From Bacteroidota bacterium (GTDB lineage: Bacteria; Bacteroidota; Bacteroidia; UKL13-3): a stretch of 32,562 bases of DNA. Each line of letters begins with the position of its first letter. Within the stretch, counting starts at the first letter, position 1. The translations under genes and the position numbers were made by a program. The notes beneath the pieces are model-generated. The model was not told the origin of the DNA. It saw only the letters and a program-made list of their open reading frames with translations, and searched no databases. Positions 1 through 7,191 of the stretch are shown piece by piece. The DNA lies in assembly GCA_947456185.1 (NCBI GenBank), contig CANGPW010000027.1, forward strand, positions 1-32,562, written 5' to 3'.

Positions 1-192
1 ACTTACAGTGGCGGTATTTACTTAAGCATTGCTAAAAATATTTTTTCTGTCTATTTGCCATTTTTTGCTTCAGATGATGTAATAAAAGTTTGGGAATTTA
101 ATAATTTAAACAATCCGTTTGAAAGAGCAAGTTTTATACTAAATTTGAACGCTTTAAATCCAGTAAAAATTGTAAAAGAAGCGAAGCTATAA
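1..192 (+). CDS. C-terminal 63 codons of an unidentified protein (5' end outside window)
   Basis: An open frame runs from the first base to a TAA at 190-192. The visible residues begin TYSGGIYLSIAKN and end in NPVKIVKEAKL. The stretch is rich in aromatic and alternating hydrophobic residues (YLSIAKNIFSVYLPFF). This resembles the last strands of a membrane-associated or beta-barrel-like domain, as seen at the ends of some large Bacteroidota membrane metallopeptidases, but I cannot name the family from so short a piece. No start is visible. The gene reads toward the ALDH gene but is separated from it by 133 bp containing repeat-like sequence, so co-transcription is uncertain. Confidence 0.55.
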   Translation, partial: TYSGGIYLSIAKNIFSVYLPFFASDDVIKVWEFNNLNNPFERASFILNLNALNPVKIVKEAKL

Positions 193-227
193 TAGGCAAT
201 GAGCAATTGGCAATAAGCAAAGATTTA

Positions 228-262
228 TAACCGTTTGCGGTTACTGAGCGGAGTCGAAGTAT
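228..262. repeat. Intergenic hairpin plus REP-like motif (ctgagcggagtcgaag)
   Basis: A perfect 6-bp inverted repeat TAACCG-TTTG-CGGTTA (228-243) runs directly into ACTGAGCGGAGTCGAAGT (243-260). The GC-rich motif stands out from its AT-rich surroundings. From memory, the core gagcggagtcgaag recurs in intergenic regions of many Bacteroidota genomes, like REP-type elements of other phyla. Only one copy was noticed here. A role as transcript-end structure or dispersed element is inference. Confidence 0.45.
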
Positions 263-303
263 AGCCAACGGAATAAAATAACTAAGTACTATAAACTAAG
301 AAA

Positions 304-318
304 CTATCAACTAACAAC
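304..318. repeat. Left copy of inverted CTATCAACTAACAAC motif flanking the ALDH gene
   Basis: CTATCAACTAACAAC lies just before the ALDH start. Its reverse complement, with one mismatch, is at 1880-1894 just after the ALDH stop. The shared core AGTTGATAG also occurs at 17215-17223. These look like members of a degenerate low-complexity family scattered in intergenic DNA rather than ends of a mobile element. Confidence 0.4.
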
Positions 319-325
319 TAAAACA

Positions 326-1873
326 ATGAGTGCAACACAAACATTTTCTCTTGATTTTTTAACAGCGTTAAACTTAAAAGAAATAAACGAAGGAACTTCT
401 ACTGGTCAAAACCATTTTGCTGCAAGCAATGCGGAGGTAAAAGAAATATACTCTCCAGTAGATGGAAAGTTAATTGGTAAAGTAAAATTTACCACAGAAG
501 AAGAGTACAACCAAGTAGTAAAAACTGCGGAAGAAGCATTTAAAGTTTGGAGAAAAGTGCCATCGCCAAAGCGTGGAGAAATAGTACGCCAATACGGAAA
601 TTTATTGCGTGAATACAAACAACCACTTGGCCAATTGGTAAGTTACGAAATGGGTAAAAGCCTGCAAGAAGGTTTGGGTGAAGTACAAGAAATGATTGAC
701 ATTTGTGATTTTGCGGTGGGATTAAGCCGTCAACTAACTGGCTCAACCATGCATAGCGAAAGACCCAACCACAGAATGTATGACCAATACCATCCGCTTG
801 GAATAGTTGGAATTATTTCAGCATTTAATTTCCCAGTAGCTGTATGGAGCTGGAACAGCATGTTAGCTGCTGTTTGTGGTGATGTGTGCATTTGGAAACC
901 ATCGGAAAAAACTCCACTTTCAGGAATTGCTTGTCAATTATTAATGGCAAAAATATTAAAAGAAAATAATTTACCTGAAGGTATTTTCTGTATGGTAAAT
1001 GGCGATTACAAAGTAGGTGAATTAATGAGCAAAGATGAACGTGTACCATTAATTTCAGCTACTGGTTCTACCCGCATGGGCCGAATTGTTGGCGCTACAG
1101 TAGCCCAGCGTTTTGGAAAAGCATTGTTAGAATTAGGCGGAAACAATGCCATTATTTTAACACCTGACGCTAACTTAGATTTAGCCATGGTAGGTGTGGT
1201 TTTTGGTGCAGTTGGAACTGCAGGCCAACGTTGCACTACCACTCGCAGGTTAATTATTCACGAAAGTATTTACGATAAAGTAAAAGAAAAATTGGTAAAA
1301 GCTTATGCGCAATTAAGTATTGGCAATCCACTTGGAAGCAGTTTAGTAGGACCATTAATTGATAAAGATGCAGTAGCTGCTTATTTAAATTCAATAGAAC
1401 AATTAAAAGCCGAAGGCGGAAAAGTGCTTTGCGGTGCGGAGGTAATGACAGGCGAAGGTTATGAAAGTGGCTGCTATGTAAAACCAACCATTTGTGAAGC
1501 AGAAAACCATTATAAAATAGTACAACACGAAACTTTTGCACCCATTCTTTATATCATGAAATACACCAATTTTGAAGAGGCAATTGAATTGCAAAATGGT
1601 GTAAAACAAGGTTTAAGTTCAAGTGTGTTTACCGATAATTTGCAAGAAGCAGAAGCATTTTTAGCTCATTGGGGCAGCGATTGCGGAATAGCAAACGTGA
1701 ATATTGGTACAAGTGGCGCTGAAATTGGTGGTGCATTTGGTGGCGAAAAAGAAACAGGTGGCGGACGCGAAAGTGGCAGCGACAGTTGGAAAGCCTATAT
1801 GCGCAGACAAACCAACACCATTAACTATGGTAAAGAATTGCCATTGGCACAGGGTATTAAATTTGATATATAG
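326..1873 (+). CDS. amaB: ALDH7-family semialdehyde dehydrogenase (probable L-2-aminoadipate-6-semialdehyde / piperideine-6-carboxylate dehydrogenase)
   Basis: This 515-residue NAD(P)-dependent aldehyde dehydrogenase has the usual length. The segment PLGIVGIISAFNFPVAVWSWN and the following WKPSEKTPLS form the cofactor-binding fold. The general-base glutamate is E269 in LELGGNNA, and the catalytic cysteine is C303 in AGQRCTTTRR. LELGGNNA, GQRCTTTRRL and the late GGEKETGGGRESGSDSWKAYMRR are characteristic of ALDH7A1/AmaB enzymes, which oxidise 2-aminoadipate semialdehyde (in equilibrium with piperideine-6-carboxylate) in lysine breakdown. The substrate is inferred from family membership only; no other lysine-catabolism gene is in the window. 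The ATG at 326 follows an A-rich leader without a Shine-Dalgarno sequence. It appears to be a single-gene unit, flanked on both sides by related low-complexity intergenic sequence. Confidence 0.88.
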   Translation: MSATQTFSLDFLTALNLKEINEGTSTGQNHFAASNAEVKEIYSPVDGKLIGKVKFTTEEEYNQVVKTAEEAFKVWRKVPSPKRGEIVRQYGNLLREYKQPLGQLVSYEMGKSLQEGLGEVQEMIDICDFAVGLSRQLTGSTMHSERPNHRMYDQYHPLGIVGIISAFNFPVAVWSWNSMLAAVCGDVCIWKPSEKTPLSGIACQLLMAKILKENNLPEGIFCMVNGDYKVGELMSKDERVPLISATGSTRMGRIVGATVAQRFGKALLELGGNNAIILTPDANLDLAMVGVVFGAVGTAGQRCTTTRRLIIHESIYDKVKEKLVKAYAQLSIGNPLGSSLVGPLIDKDAVAAYLNSIEQLKAEGGKVLCGAEVMTGEGYESGCYVKPTICEAENHYKIVQHETFAPILYIMKYTNFEEAIELQNGVKQGLSSSVFTDNLQEAEAFLAHWGSDCGIANVNIGTSGAEIGGAFGGEKETGGGRESGSDSWKAYMRRQTNTINYGKELPLAQGIKFDI

Positions 1874-1879
1874 TTGGTG

Positions 1880-1894
1880 GTTGTCAGTTGATAG
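1880..1894. repeat. Right copy of the inverted motif (GTTGTCAGTTGATAG)
   Basis: This matches the reverse complement of 304-318 at 14 of 15 positions. It is followed by a similar run, accatagacgatagtt, at 1895-1910. The flanks show no transposase or target-site duplication. Confidence 0.4.
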
Positions 1895-2012
1895 ACCATA
1901 GACGATAGTTAAAATACTATTTCAAACAATGTCTTTTCACTTTCAAAAACTAATTAATCTTAACATTTTAAAGTGAATAGCAATTTGCATTAGCAAAACT
2001 GCATTAAAGCAT

Positions 2013-2020
2013 TAATTTTG
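2013..2020 (+). promoter_or_regulatory. Candidate -7 promoter box (TAATTTTG) for the E2 gene
   Basis: TAATTTTG matches the Bacteroidota -7 consensus TAnnTTTG exactly and lies 44 bp before the E2 start codon. A possible -33 TTTG is at 1984-1987, but the 25-bp spacing is longer than the usual 17-23, so only the -7 element is convincing. Confidence 0.45.
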
Positions 2021-2064
2021 CCTATTATTTTTTAAAAGAAATAAATTTAATTATTAAAAATACA

Positions 2065-3399
2065 ATGTCAGAATTTCAACTTGTAATGCCTAAAATGGGC
2101 GAAAGTATTGCTGAAGCAACCATAATAAAATGGCTAAAAAACGAAGGTGATGTAATAGCTATTGACGAAACTGTATTAGAAATTGCTACTGACAAAGTAG
2201 ACAGTGAAGTTCCAAGTCCTAAAGCAGGAATTTTATTAAAAAAACTATATAAAGATGGTGATGTAATAGCTGTTAACATGCCAATAGCAATTATACAATT
2301 AGCAGGAAGCGCAAGTGCTGCTCCAGCTTTACCAGTAGTTCAAGCACCAAATATAGTTGCAAAAATAGAAGCAACAGTTCATACTGCCATCAATACTGTA
2401 ATACCTGTTACGGGAGTTGCTGGTGGCAATAAATTTTATAGTCCATTGGTGTTAAACATTGCTCGTGAAGAAAACGTAAGCATGAGTGAATTAGAAACCA
2501 TACCTGGAAGTGGAAATGAAGGCAGGGTGACCAAACGTGATATTTTAACTTTTGTAAGTAATAGAGCTGGTGGAATTGCTCAACCTGTTGCTGCTCCTGT
2601 GAGTATGCCAGCTGCCATTTCAACTCCAATGATAGAAAGTCCAAAAACTGTTACACCTGCCGATCCTGCTGCTGTTACAAGTGTAAGTGGTGGCGATGAA
2701 ATTATAGAAATGGATAGAATGCGTAAACTAATTGCCGATCACATGGTAATGAGTAAACATACTAGCCCACATGTTACCAGTTTTGTAGAAGCTGATGTTA
2801 CAAACATGGTTTTATGGCGCGAAAAAAATAAAAAAGCATTTGAAAAACGTGAAGGTGAGAAAATCACTTTTACGCCTTTATTTATAGAATGTGTTGCCAG
2901 GGCAATTAAAGATTATCCAATGATCAATTGCAGTGTAAGTGGCACAAATATTATTAAGAAAAAGAATATTAATATAGGAATGGCAGCAGCATTGCCAAGC
3001 GGCAACTTAATAGTTCCTGTAATTAAAAATGCAGACACCATGAACTTAATTGGTATTACTAAATCAGTAAATGATTTAGCAAATAGAGCCAGAGCTAACC
3101 AATTAAAACCAGACGATATTTCGGGTGGAACTTTTACCATTACAAATGTGGGTGGATTTGGAAATTTAATGGGAACTCCTATTATTAATCAACCCCAAGT
3201 GGCTATTATGGCAACTGGTGTAATTAAGAAAAAACCCGCTGTAATGGAAACTGAATTTGGTGATGTAATAGCCATTCGCCACATGATGTTTTTATCGTTA
3301 AGCTATGACCACAGAGTGGTTGATGGTTCATTAGGAGGTAGTTTTTTGCGCAGGGTTGCTGACTATATGGAGCAATGGGACGTAAATAGAGAGTCGTAA
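2065..3399 (+). CDS. 2-oxo acid dehydrogenase E2 subunit (dihydrolipoamide acyltransferase)
   Basis: This 444-residue protein is the core acyltransferase of a 2-oxo acid dehydrogenase complex; it moves the acyl group from E1 to CoA through a lipoyl arm. Domains in order: an N-terminal lipoyl domain with lipoylated K44 in EIATDKVDSEVPSP; an Ala/Pro/Val-rich linker; a peripheral-subunit (E3/E1) binding domain around residues 127-165 (YSPLVLNIAREENVS ... GSGNEGRVTKRDIL); a second flexible linker; and the catalytic domain with SLSYDHRVVDG, placing the catalytic pair at H416 and D420. A single lipoyl domain and this architecture fit branched-chain or mixed-substrate E2 enzymes better than pyruvate E2, but substrate cannot be settled. 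E1 and E3 are not adjacent. The gene is followed by a terminator, so it is probably monocistronic. Confidence 0.93.
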   Translation: MSEFQLVMPKMGESIAEATIIKWLKNEGDVIAIDETVLEIATDKVDSEVPSPKAGILLKKLYKDGDVIAVNMPIAIIQLAGSASAAPALPVVQAPNIVAKIEATVHTAINTVIPVTGVAGGNKFYSPLVLNIAREENVSMSELETIPGSGNEGRVTKRDILTFVSNRAGGIAQPVAAPVSMPAAISTPMIESPKTVTPADPAAVTSVSGGDEIIEMDRMRKLIADHMVMSKHTSPHVTSFVEADVTNMVLWREKNKKAFEKREGEKITFTPLFIECVARAIKDYPMINCSVSGTNIIKKKNINIGMAAALPSGNLIVPVIKNADTMNLIGITKSVNDLANRARANQLKPDDISGGTFTITNVGGFGNLMGTPIINQPQVAIMATGVIKKKPAVMETEFGDVIAIRHMMFLSLSYDHRVVDGSLGGSFLRRVADYMEQWDVNRES

Positions 3400-3430
3400 T
3401 TTAGAATTACAGCTAAAAATTATAAAATTT

Positions 3431-3460
3431 AAAAAAGCTTTTCGAAAGGACGGCTTTTTT
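3431..3460 (+). terminator. Rho-independent terminator after the E2 gene
   Basis: AAAAAAGC (3431-3438) pairs with GCTTTTTT (3453-3460) across a 14-nt loop, and the T-run continues to 3461. It lies 32 bp after the E2 stop. The A/T-rich stem is weak in GC, but the U-tract is good. Confidence 0.6.
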
Positions 3461-3621
3461 TGTGTAAATTGATGTCTATAAAAAATATTTTAAATATTTA
3501 ACTTATAAAATCCTTTTCAAAACCATAAAAAGCTAGTGAAATTTGAAATTCTAAATTTTTTAATATGGCTTATTTGGAAGCATGTTTTTGTCTTGTTTTT
3601 TCCAAATTATTATCACAAAGG

Positions 3622-3641
3622 TTCTTGACAAGCGTCAAGAA
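3622..3641. promoter_or_regulatory. Perfect 8+8 palindrome containing an FNR-like site (TTGAC-N4-GTCAA)
   Basis: TTCTTGAC (3622-3629) and GTCAAGAA (3634-3641) are perfect inverted repeats around AAGC. The inner 14-mer TTGAC-AAGC-GTCAA (3625-3638) has the half-site spacing of Crp/Fnr-family operators (FNR consensus TTGAT-N4-ATCAA). Its centre (3631.5) is 36.5 nt before the last G of a TTCATTTG box at 3661-3668, one mismatch from TAnnTTTG. If that box is used, the site would be near -41, a class II activator position. A second such arrangement precedes mbnP. Confidence 0.5.
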
Positions 3642-3660
3642 AACACGACCATTTTGACAT

Positions 3661-3668
3661 TTCATTTG
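3661..3668 (+). promoter_or_regulatory. Candidate -7-like box (TTCATTTG) for the forward array
   Basis: TTCATTTG differs from TAnnTTTG only at the second position and ends 14 bp before the ATG at 3683. A degenerate -7 box beneath a palindromic site would fit activator dependence. The start point is not proven. Confidence 0.35.
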
Positions 3669-3682
3669 TATCTGTAAAAAAA

Positions 3683-4747
3683 ATGCAAATGTTACCATCG
3701 GTTGATATCGTAATTTTAAATTATAATGGTAGAAAATTTATTGATGAATGTATTCAAACTGTTCAACAATCAACATACTCCAATAAGCATATTTATGTAT
3801 TAGATAACGCTTCCACTCACAATGATGTAACTTACATTACAGCAAATTATCCTGCAGTAAAAGTAATTCAAAACCCTAATAATAACGGTTATTGCGCAGC
3901 TTATAATTTGGCTTTGCAGTTTTGCACTGGTGATTATATTATTTGTTTAAATAACGATGTTGCGGTAGCACCCAATTGGATAGAAAGCATGGTGGAATTA
4001 GCCGAGGCTGATGAATCAATTGCAGCCATTCAACCCAAACTACTTTCCTATTTTAATGAAACTGAATTTGAATATGCAGGTGCTTCTGGCGGAAAAATGG
4101 ATGTGTATGGTTTTCCTTTTTTACGCGGAAGAGTTTTTGATAGCATAGAAAAAGACAACCAACAATACGACAATATCACTCAAATATTTTGGGCTAGTGG
4201 TGCCGCATTATTCATGCGTAAATCGGCTTTAATACACAGCGGCTTTTTTGATGAAACCATTGTTCATCACATGGATGAAATAGATTTGTGTTGGCGCTTA
4301 AGAATGGCTGGTTACAAAATTATTGTTCAACCAAAATCTGTAATTAAACACATTGGCGGAGCTACTATTCAAACCAAAAGCTTCAAAAAAATTTACTGGA
4401 ATCACAGAAATTCCATTTACATCATGCTCAAAAATTATAATTCTAAACATGCGTGGAAGTTTATTCCTGTTCATGTTTTATTGGATTATGTGGCGGTGGC
4501 TTATGCCATTATTTCACTCAATTTTGTAATGGCAGCAGGCATATTATCAGCACATTTTTGGTTGTTATCAAACATTTTTTTAATAATAAGTAAGCGAAAA
4601 GAAATGCAAGCAATTAGAAAAGTGGGCGATGAAAAAATACTGCCATTTTTATACAGAAAAAGTGTGGTAATAGAATACTTTTTTAAAAGAAACAAAACCT
4701 ATTCAACTTTAACAAATATAGATTTACATGAAAATATCAATCATTAA
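3683..4747 (+). CDS. Family 2 glycosyltransferase, rhamnosyltransferase-like
   Basis: This 354-residue GT-A fold glycosyltransferase has the nucleotide-binding start VDIVILNYNGRKFIDECI, the metal-binding acidic motif in CLNNDVAVAPNWIE (N90-N91-D92), WASGAALFMRKSAL near residue 170, and the acceptor-side acidic motif MDEIDLCWRLRMAG (D198-E199 region). This set is typical of WbbL-like rhamnosyltransferases that build cell-surface polysaccharide. The C-terminal third has hydrophobic segments (VLLDYVAVAYAIISLNFVMAAGIL and following), suggesting membrane association. It overlaps the downstream rmlC by 20 bp, so the two are translationally linked, and the dTDP-sugar genes that follow suit a deoxysugar donor. 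The exact donor and acceptor are inferred. A second in-frame ATG lies two codons downstream. Confidence 0.88.
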   Translation: MQMLPSVDIVILNYNGRKFIDECIQTVQQSTYSNKHIYVLDNASTHNDVTYITANYPAVKVIQNPNNNGYCAAYNLALQFCTGDYIICLNNDVAVAPNWIESMVELAEADESIAAIQPKLLSYFNETEFEYAGASGGKMDVYGFPFLRGRVFDSIEKDNQQYDNITQIFWASGAALFMRKSALIHSGFFDETIVHHMDEIDLCWRLRMAGYKIIVQPKSVIKHIGGATIQTKSFKKIYWNHRNSIYIMLKNYNSKHAWKFIPVHVLLDYVAVAYAIISLNFVMAAGILSAHFWLLSNIFLIISKRKEMQAIRKVGDEKILPFLYRKSVVIEYFFKRNKTYSTLTNIDLHENINH

Positions 4748-5300
4748 CGAAGCGCTAAATGGATTATTGGTATTACAGCCCGAGGCATTTGAAGACGAAC
4801 GAGGTTTTTTTATTGAAGCTTATCGCAAAGATCAGTTTGCTGAATTAGGAATCCATGAAGAGTTTTTTCAAGATAATCATTCACGTTCATCGAAAGGTGT
4901 TTTGCGTGGTTTGCATTTTCAGTGGGAACCACCCATGGGAAAGGTGATGCGCGTTACTCAAGGCGAAGCATTTTTAGTGGCTGTAGATATTAGAAAAGGT
5001 TCACCAACTTTGGGCCAATGGCATGGTGAAATAGTGAGTGCTGCCAATAAAAAAATGGTGTGGGCACCTGCTGGTTTTGCACGTGGATTTTGTACACTTA
5101 GCGACTTTGCTGAAATTCAATATAAATGTAGTGGATTATACAGTAATAAAGCTGAATCGGGCATTTTATGGAATGATCCAGCAATTGGAATTGTTTGGCC
5201 AATAGAAAATCCGCAACTTTCAGAAAAAGATAAAGTGGCTCAAACTTTAAATCAATGGTTGAAAACTGAAAACTCAAATAACTTTCAATATGCACGCTGA
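4728..5300 (+). CDS. rfbC: dTDP-4-dehydrorhamnose 3,5-epimerase
   Basis: This 190-residue cupin-fold epimerase converts dTDP-4-keto-6-deoxyglucose to dTDP-4-keto-L-rhamnose. RmlC hallmarks are present: DERGFFIEAYRKDQF, QDNHSRSSKGVLRGLHFQ with the catalytic base at H63, VAVDIRKGSPTLGQW, and WAPAGFARGFCTLSD. Y138 in CSGLYSNK is in the position of the active-site tyrosine. GILWNDPAIGIVWP is the usual C-terminal signature. Length is normal. It starts inside the end of the glycosyltransferase gene and overlaps the next SDR gene by 11 bp. RmlA and RmlB, needed earlier in the same pathway, are not in this window. Confidence 0.95.
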   Translation: MKISIINEALNGLLVLQPEAFEDERGFFIEAYRKDQFAELGIHEEFFQDNHSRSSKGVLRGLHFQWEPPMGKVMRVTQGEAFLVAVDIRKGSPTLGQWHGEIVSAANKKMVWAPAGFARGFCTLSDFAEIQYKCSGLYSNKAESGILWNDPAIGIVWPIENPQLSEKDKVAQTLNQWLKTENSNNFQYAR

Positions 5301-6276
5301 TAAAAAAATAATGATTCTTGGAGGTGCAGGTTATATTGGAACTACGCTAGCGCCTTTTTTAAAAGAATGTGGTTACGATATTACTGTGGTTGATATTGGT
5401 TGGTTTGGAAATCATTTACCAGAAGATATTCGTTTTATAAAAGCTGATATTTTTGATTTAAAAATAAATGATTTGAAAGAATTTCATAGTGTTATTTTTT
5501 TAGCAGGACTTTCAAATGATCCAATGGCAGAATTTAGCCCAAAGGATAATTTTATTTATAATACTGGATTGCCAGCTTATATTGGTTATTTGGCAAAAGA
5601 AGCTGGTGTAAAACGAGTAATTTTTGCTAGTTCATGTTCGGTTTATGGTTACACGCATAACCGTACATTTTCGGAAGACGATATTGCCATTAGCAATTAT
5701 CCTTATGGCGTTTCAAAACTTCAAGGCGAAAAAGCATTATTAGCATTAGCCGATGAGAATTTTTCTGTAATTTGTTTCCGACAAGGAACTGTTTGTGGTT
5801 ATTCACCAAGAATGAGACTGGATTTGGCCATCAATACCATGTTTAAAAACGCACTTAAAAACAACATCATTACACTTAGTAATCATAAAATTTGGCGACC
5901 TATATTAGGACTTACAGATTTATGCAATGCTTATAAATTAGGTGTTGAGAGCGATTTGGAATTTGGACATGTGATCAATTTGTCATCGTTTAACACCACC
6001 ATTGGCGATATAGCAAAACAAGTTAAAGAGTTTATGTTAGCATACTGTGGGCTTGAAATAACTATTATCGATTCACACGTTGAAGATTATAGAAATTATA
6101 AAGTAAGTATAGAAAAAGCTGAAAATTTATTAGGATTTAAAGTCGTTCAAGATGGGTTAAGCATTATCGATGATTTGTATAAAAACTTAGCCCATTTTAG
6201 TGATTTTAACGATGAATCATTTTATAATATTGAAGTTTTTAAAAATTTAATGATGTCGAAACCAATTGGTTCGTAA
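5290..6276 (+). CDS. NAD-dependent epimerase/dehydratase (extended SDR), nucleotide-sugar type
   Basis: This 328-residue Rossmann protein has the nucleotide-binding motif GGAGYIG at residues 11-17, D35 positioned to bind the adenosine ribose, the SSCSVYG catalytic-serine region (residues 114-120), and the YxxxK pair Y139/K143 in YPYGVSK. It belongs to the extended SDR family acting on nucleotide sugars. It lacks the TDE-type active-site motif of RmlB dehydratases (SCSVYGYTHNRTF instead), so I do not call it RmlB. It could be a 4-epimerase, 4-reductase or related enzyme making a sugar other than, or in addition to, L-rhamnose. It sits between rmlC and rmlD, with an 11-bp overlap upstream and 36 bp downstream. 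Confidence 0.85.
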   Translation: MHADKKIMILGGAGYIGTTLAPFLKECGYDITVVDIGWFGNHLPEDIRFIKADIFDLKINDLKEFHSVIFLAGLSNDPMAEFSPKDNFIYNTGLPAYIGYLAKEAGVKRVIFASSCSVYGYTHNRTFSEDDIAISNYPYGVSKLQGEKALLALADENFSVICFRQGTVCGYSPRMRLDLAINTMFKNALKNNIITLSNHKIWRPILGLTDLCNAYKLGVESDLEFGHVINLSSFNTTIGDIAKQVKEFMLAYCGLEITIIDSHVEDYRNYKVSIEKAENLLGFKVVQDGLSIIDDLYKNLAHFSDFNDESFYNIEVFKNLMMSKPIGS

Positions 6277-6312
6277 TAGCAAATTATATAAAAATTGGAT
6301 AAACAATTTAAA

Positions 6313-7179
6313 ATGAAAAAAATACTCATTATAGGCGCAAATGGGCAACTTGGCGCTGATATAAATACCAGTTTAAGCATTAATAAATGTATTACGCTTA
6401 CGCCAAATCATGAAGAATTAGACATTACAAATTTTGAAAGAGTAAAAGAGTATATTTTACAAAATAAACCTGAAATTATCATCAATACTGCTGCCTATCA
6501 TCACATAGATAAATGCGAAGAATTTCCATTATTAGCCACTTTAATAAATAACAATGCACCAACTTTTATTTCAAAATTATGCAAAGAAATAAACTGTAAA
6601 TTGATACATATTAGTACTGATTATGTTTTTGATGGCGCTAAAGAAAAACCATATGTAGAAAGCGATTTACCAAATCCTTTGAACGTATATGGAAAATCAA
6701 AATTTGCTGGTGAAAATGAAATTTTAAAAGCAAATAACAACGCACTTATTATTCGTGTTTCGGCATTGTATGGAGTAAATCCATGTAGGGCAAAAAACGG
6801 TTTAAACTTTATTCAGTTCATGCTAAAATTAGCAAGTGAACGCGATGAACTTACAGTGGTTGGAGACGAATATGTGTCGCCAACAGCAACTTTTAACATT
6901 GCAAATATTTTACCTGAAATAATAGAAAAAGACTTGAGTGGAATTGTTCATTTAACTTCGGAAGGAGCTTGTAGTTGGTATGAATTTGCAAAAGAAATAA
7001 TGGATTATACCCATACAAATGTAAAAATAAAAGAAGTTACATCGAGCCATTTTCCAGCAAAAACGCCACGTCCAAAATATTCAGTTTTAGAAAATCAATC
7101 CTTAAAAAACAATGGCATTCAAAGCATGCCTCATTGGCGAGATGCTTTGCATATTTACTTAAATAAGATTAAAAAATAA
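6313..7179 (+). CDS. rfbD: dTDP-4-dehydrorhamnose reductase
   Basis: This SDR makes dTDP-L-rhamnose from its 4-keto precursor using NAD(P)H. Starting at ATG 6313 it has 288 residues and opens with MKKILIIGANGQLG, the usual RmlD N-terminus. An in-frame TTG at 6295 would add six residues (MDKQFK) and is less likely. Further motifs are INTAAYHHIDKCEE, LIHISTDYVFDG (residues 98-109), and the Y126/K130 catalytic pair in NVYGKSKFAGE. The TAVD motif common in RmlD is changed to HHIDK. It lies in the deoxysugar cluster with rmlC and ends 12 bp before the next gene. Confidence 0.9.
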   Translation: MKKILIIGANGQLGADINTSLSINKCITLTPNHEELDITNFERVKEYILQNKPEIIINTAAYHHIDKCEEFPLLATLINNNAPTFISKLCKEINCKLIHISTDYVFDGAKEKPYVESDLPNPLNVYGKSKFAGENEILKANNNALIIRVSALYGVNPCRAKNGLNFIQFMLKLASERDELTVVGDEYVSPTATFNIANILPEIIEKDLSGIVHLTSEGACSWYEFAKEIMDYTHTNVKIKEVTSSHFPAKTPRPKYSVLENQSLKNNGIQSMPHWRDALHIYLNKIKK

Positions 7180-7191
7180 CAAAAAATTAAA

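Noticed and set aside
1936-1977. Inverted repeat TTCACTTT / AAAGTGAA between the ALDH and E2 genes as a terminator
   Set aside because: The loop is 26 nt and no U-tract follows, so chance pairing in AT-rich DNA is likely.
5290-6276. RmlB (dTDP-glucose 4,6-dehydratase)
   Set aside because: The TDE-type active-site motif is absent; only general extended-SDR motifs are present.
6295-6312. TTG start adding six residues to RmlD
   Set aside because: The ATG at 6313 gives the standard RmlD N-terminus MKKILIIGANGQLG; the extension MDKQFK looks like untranslated leader.
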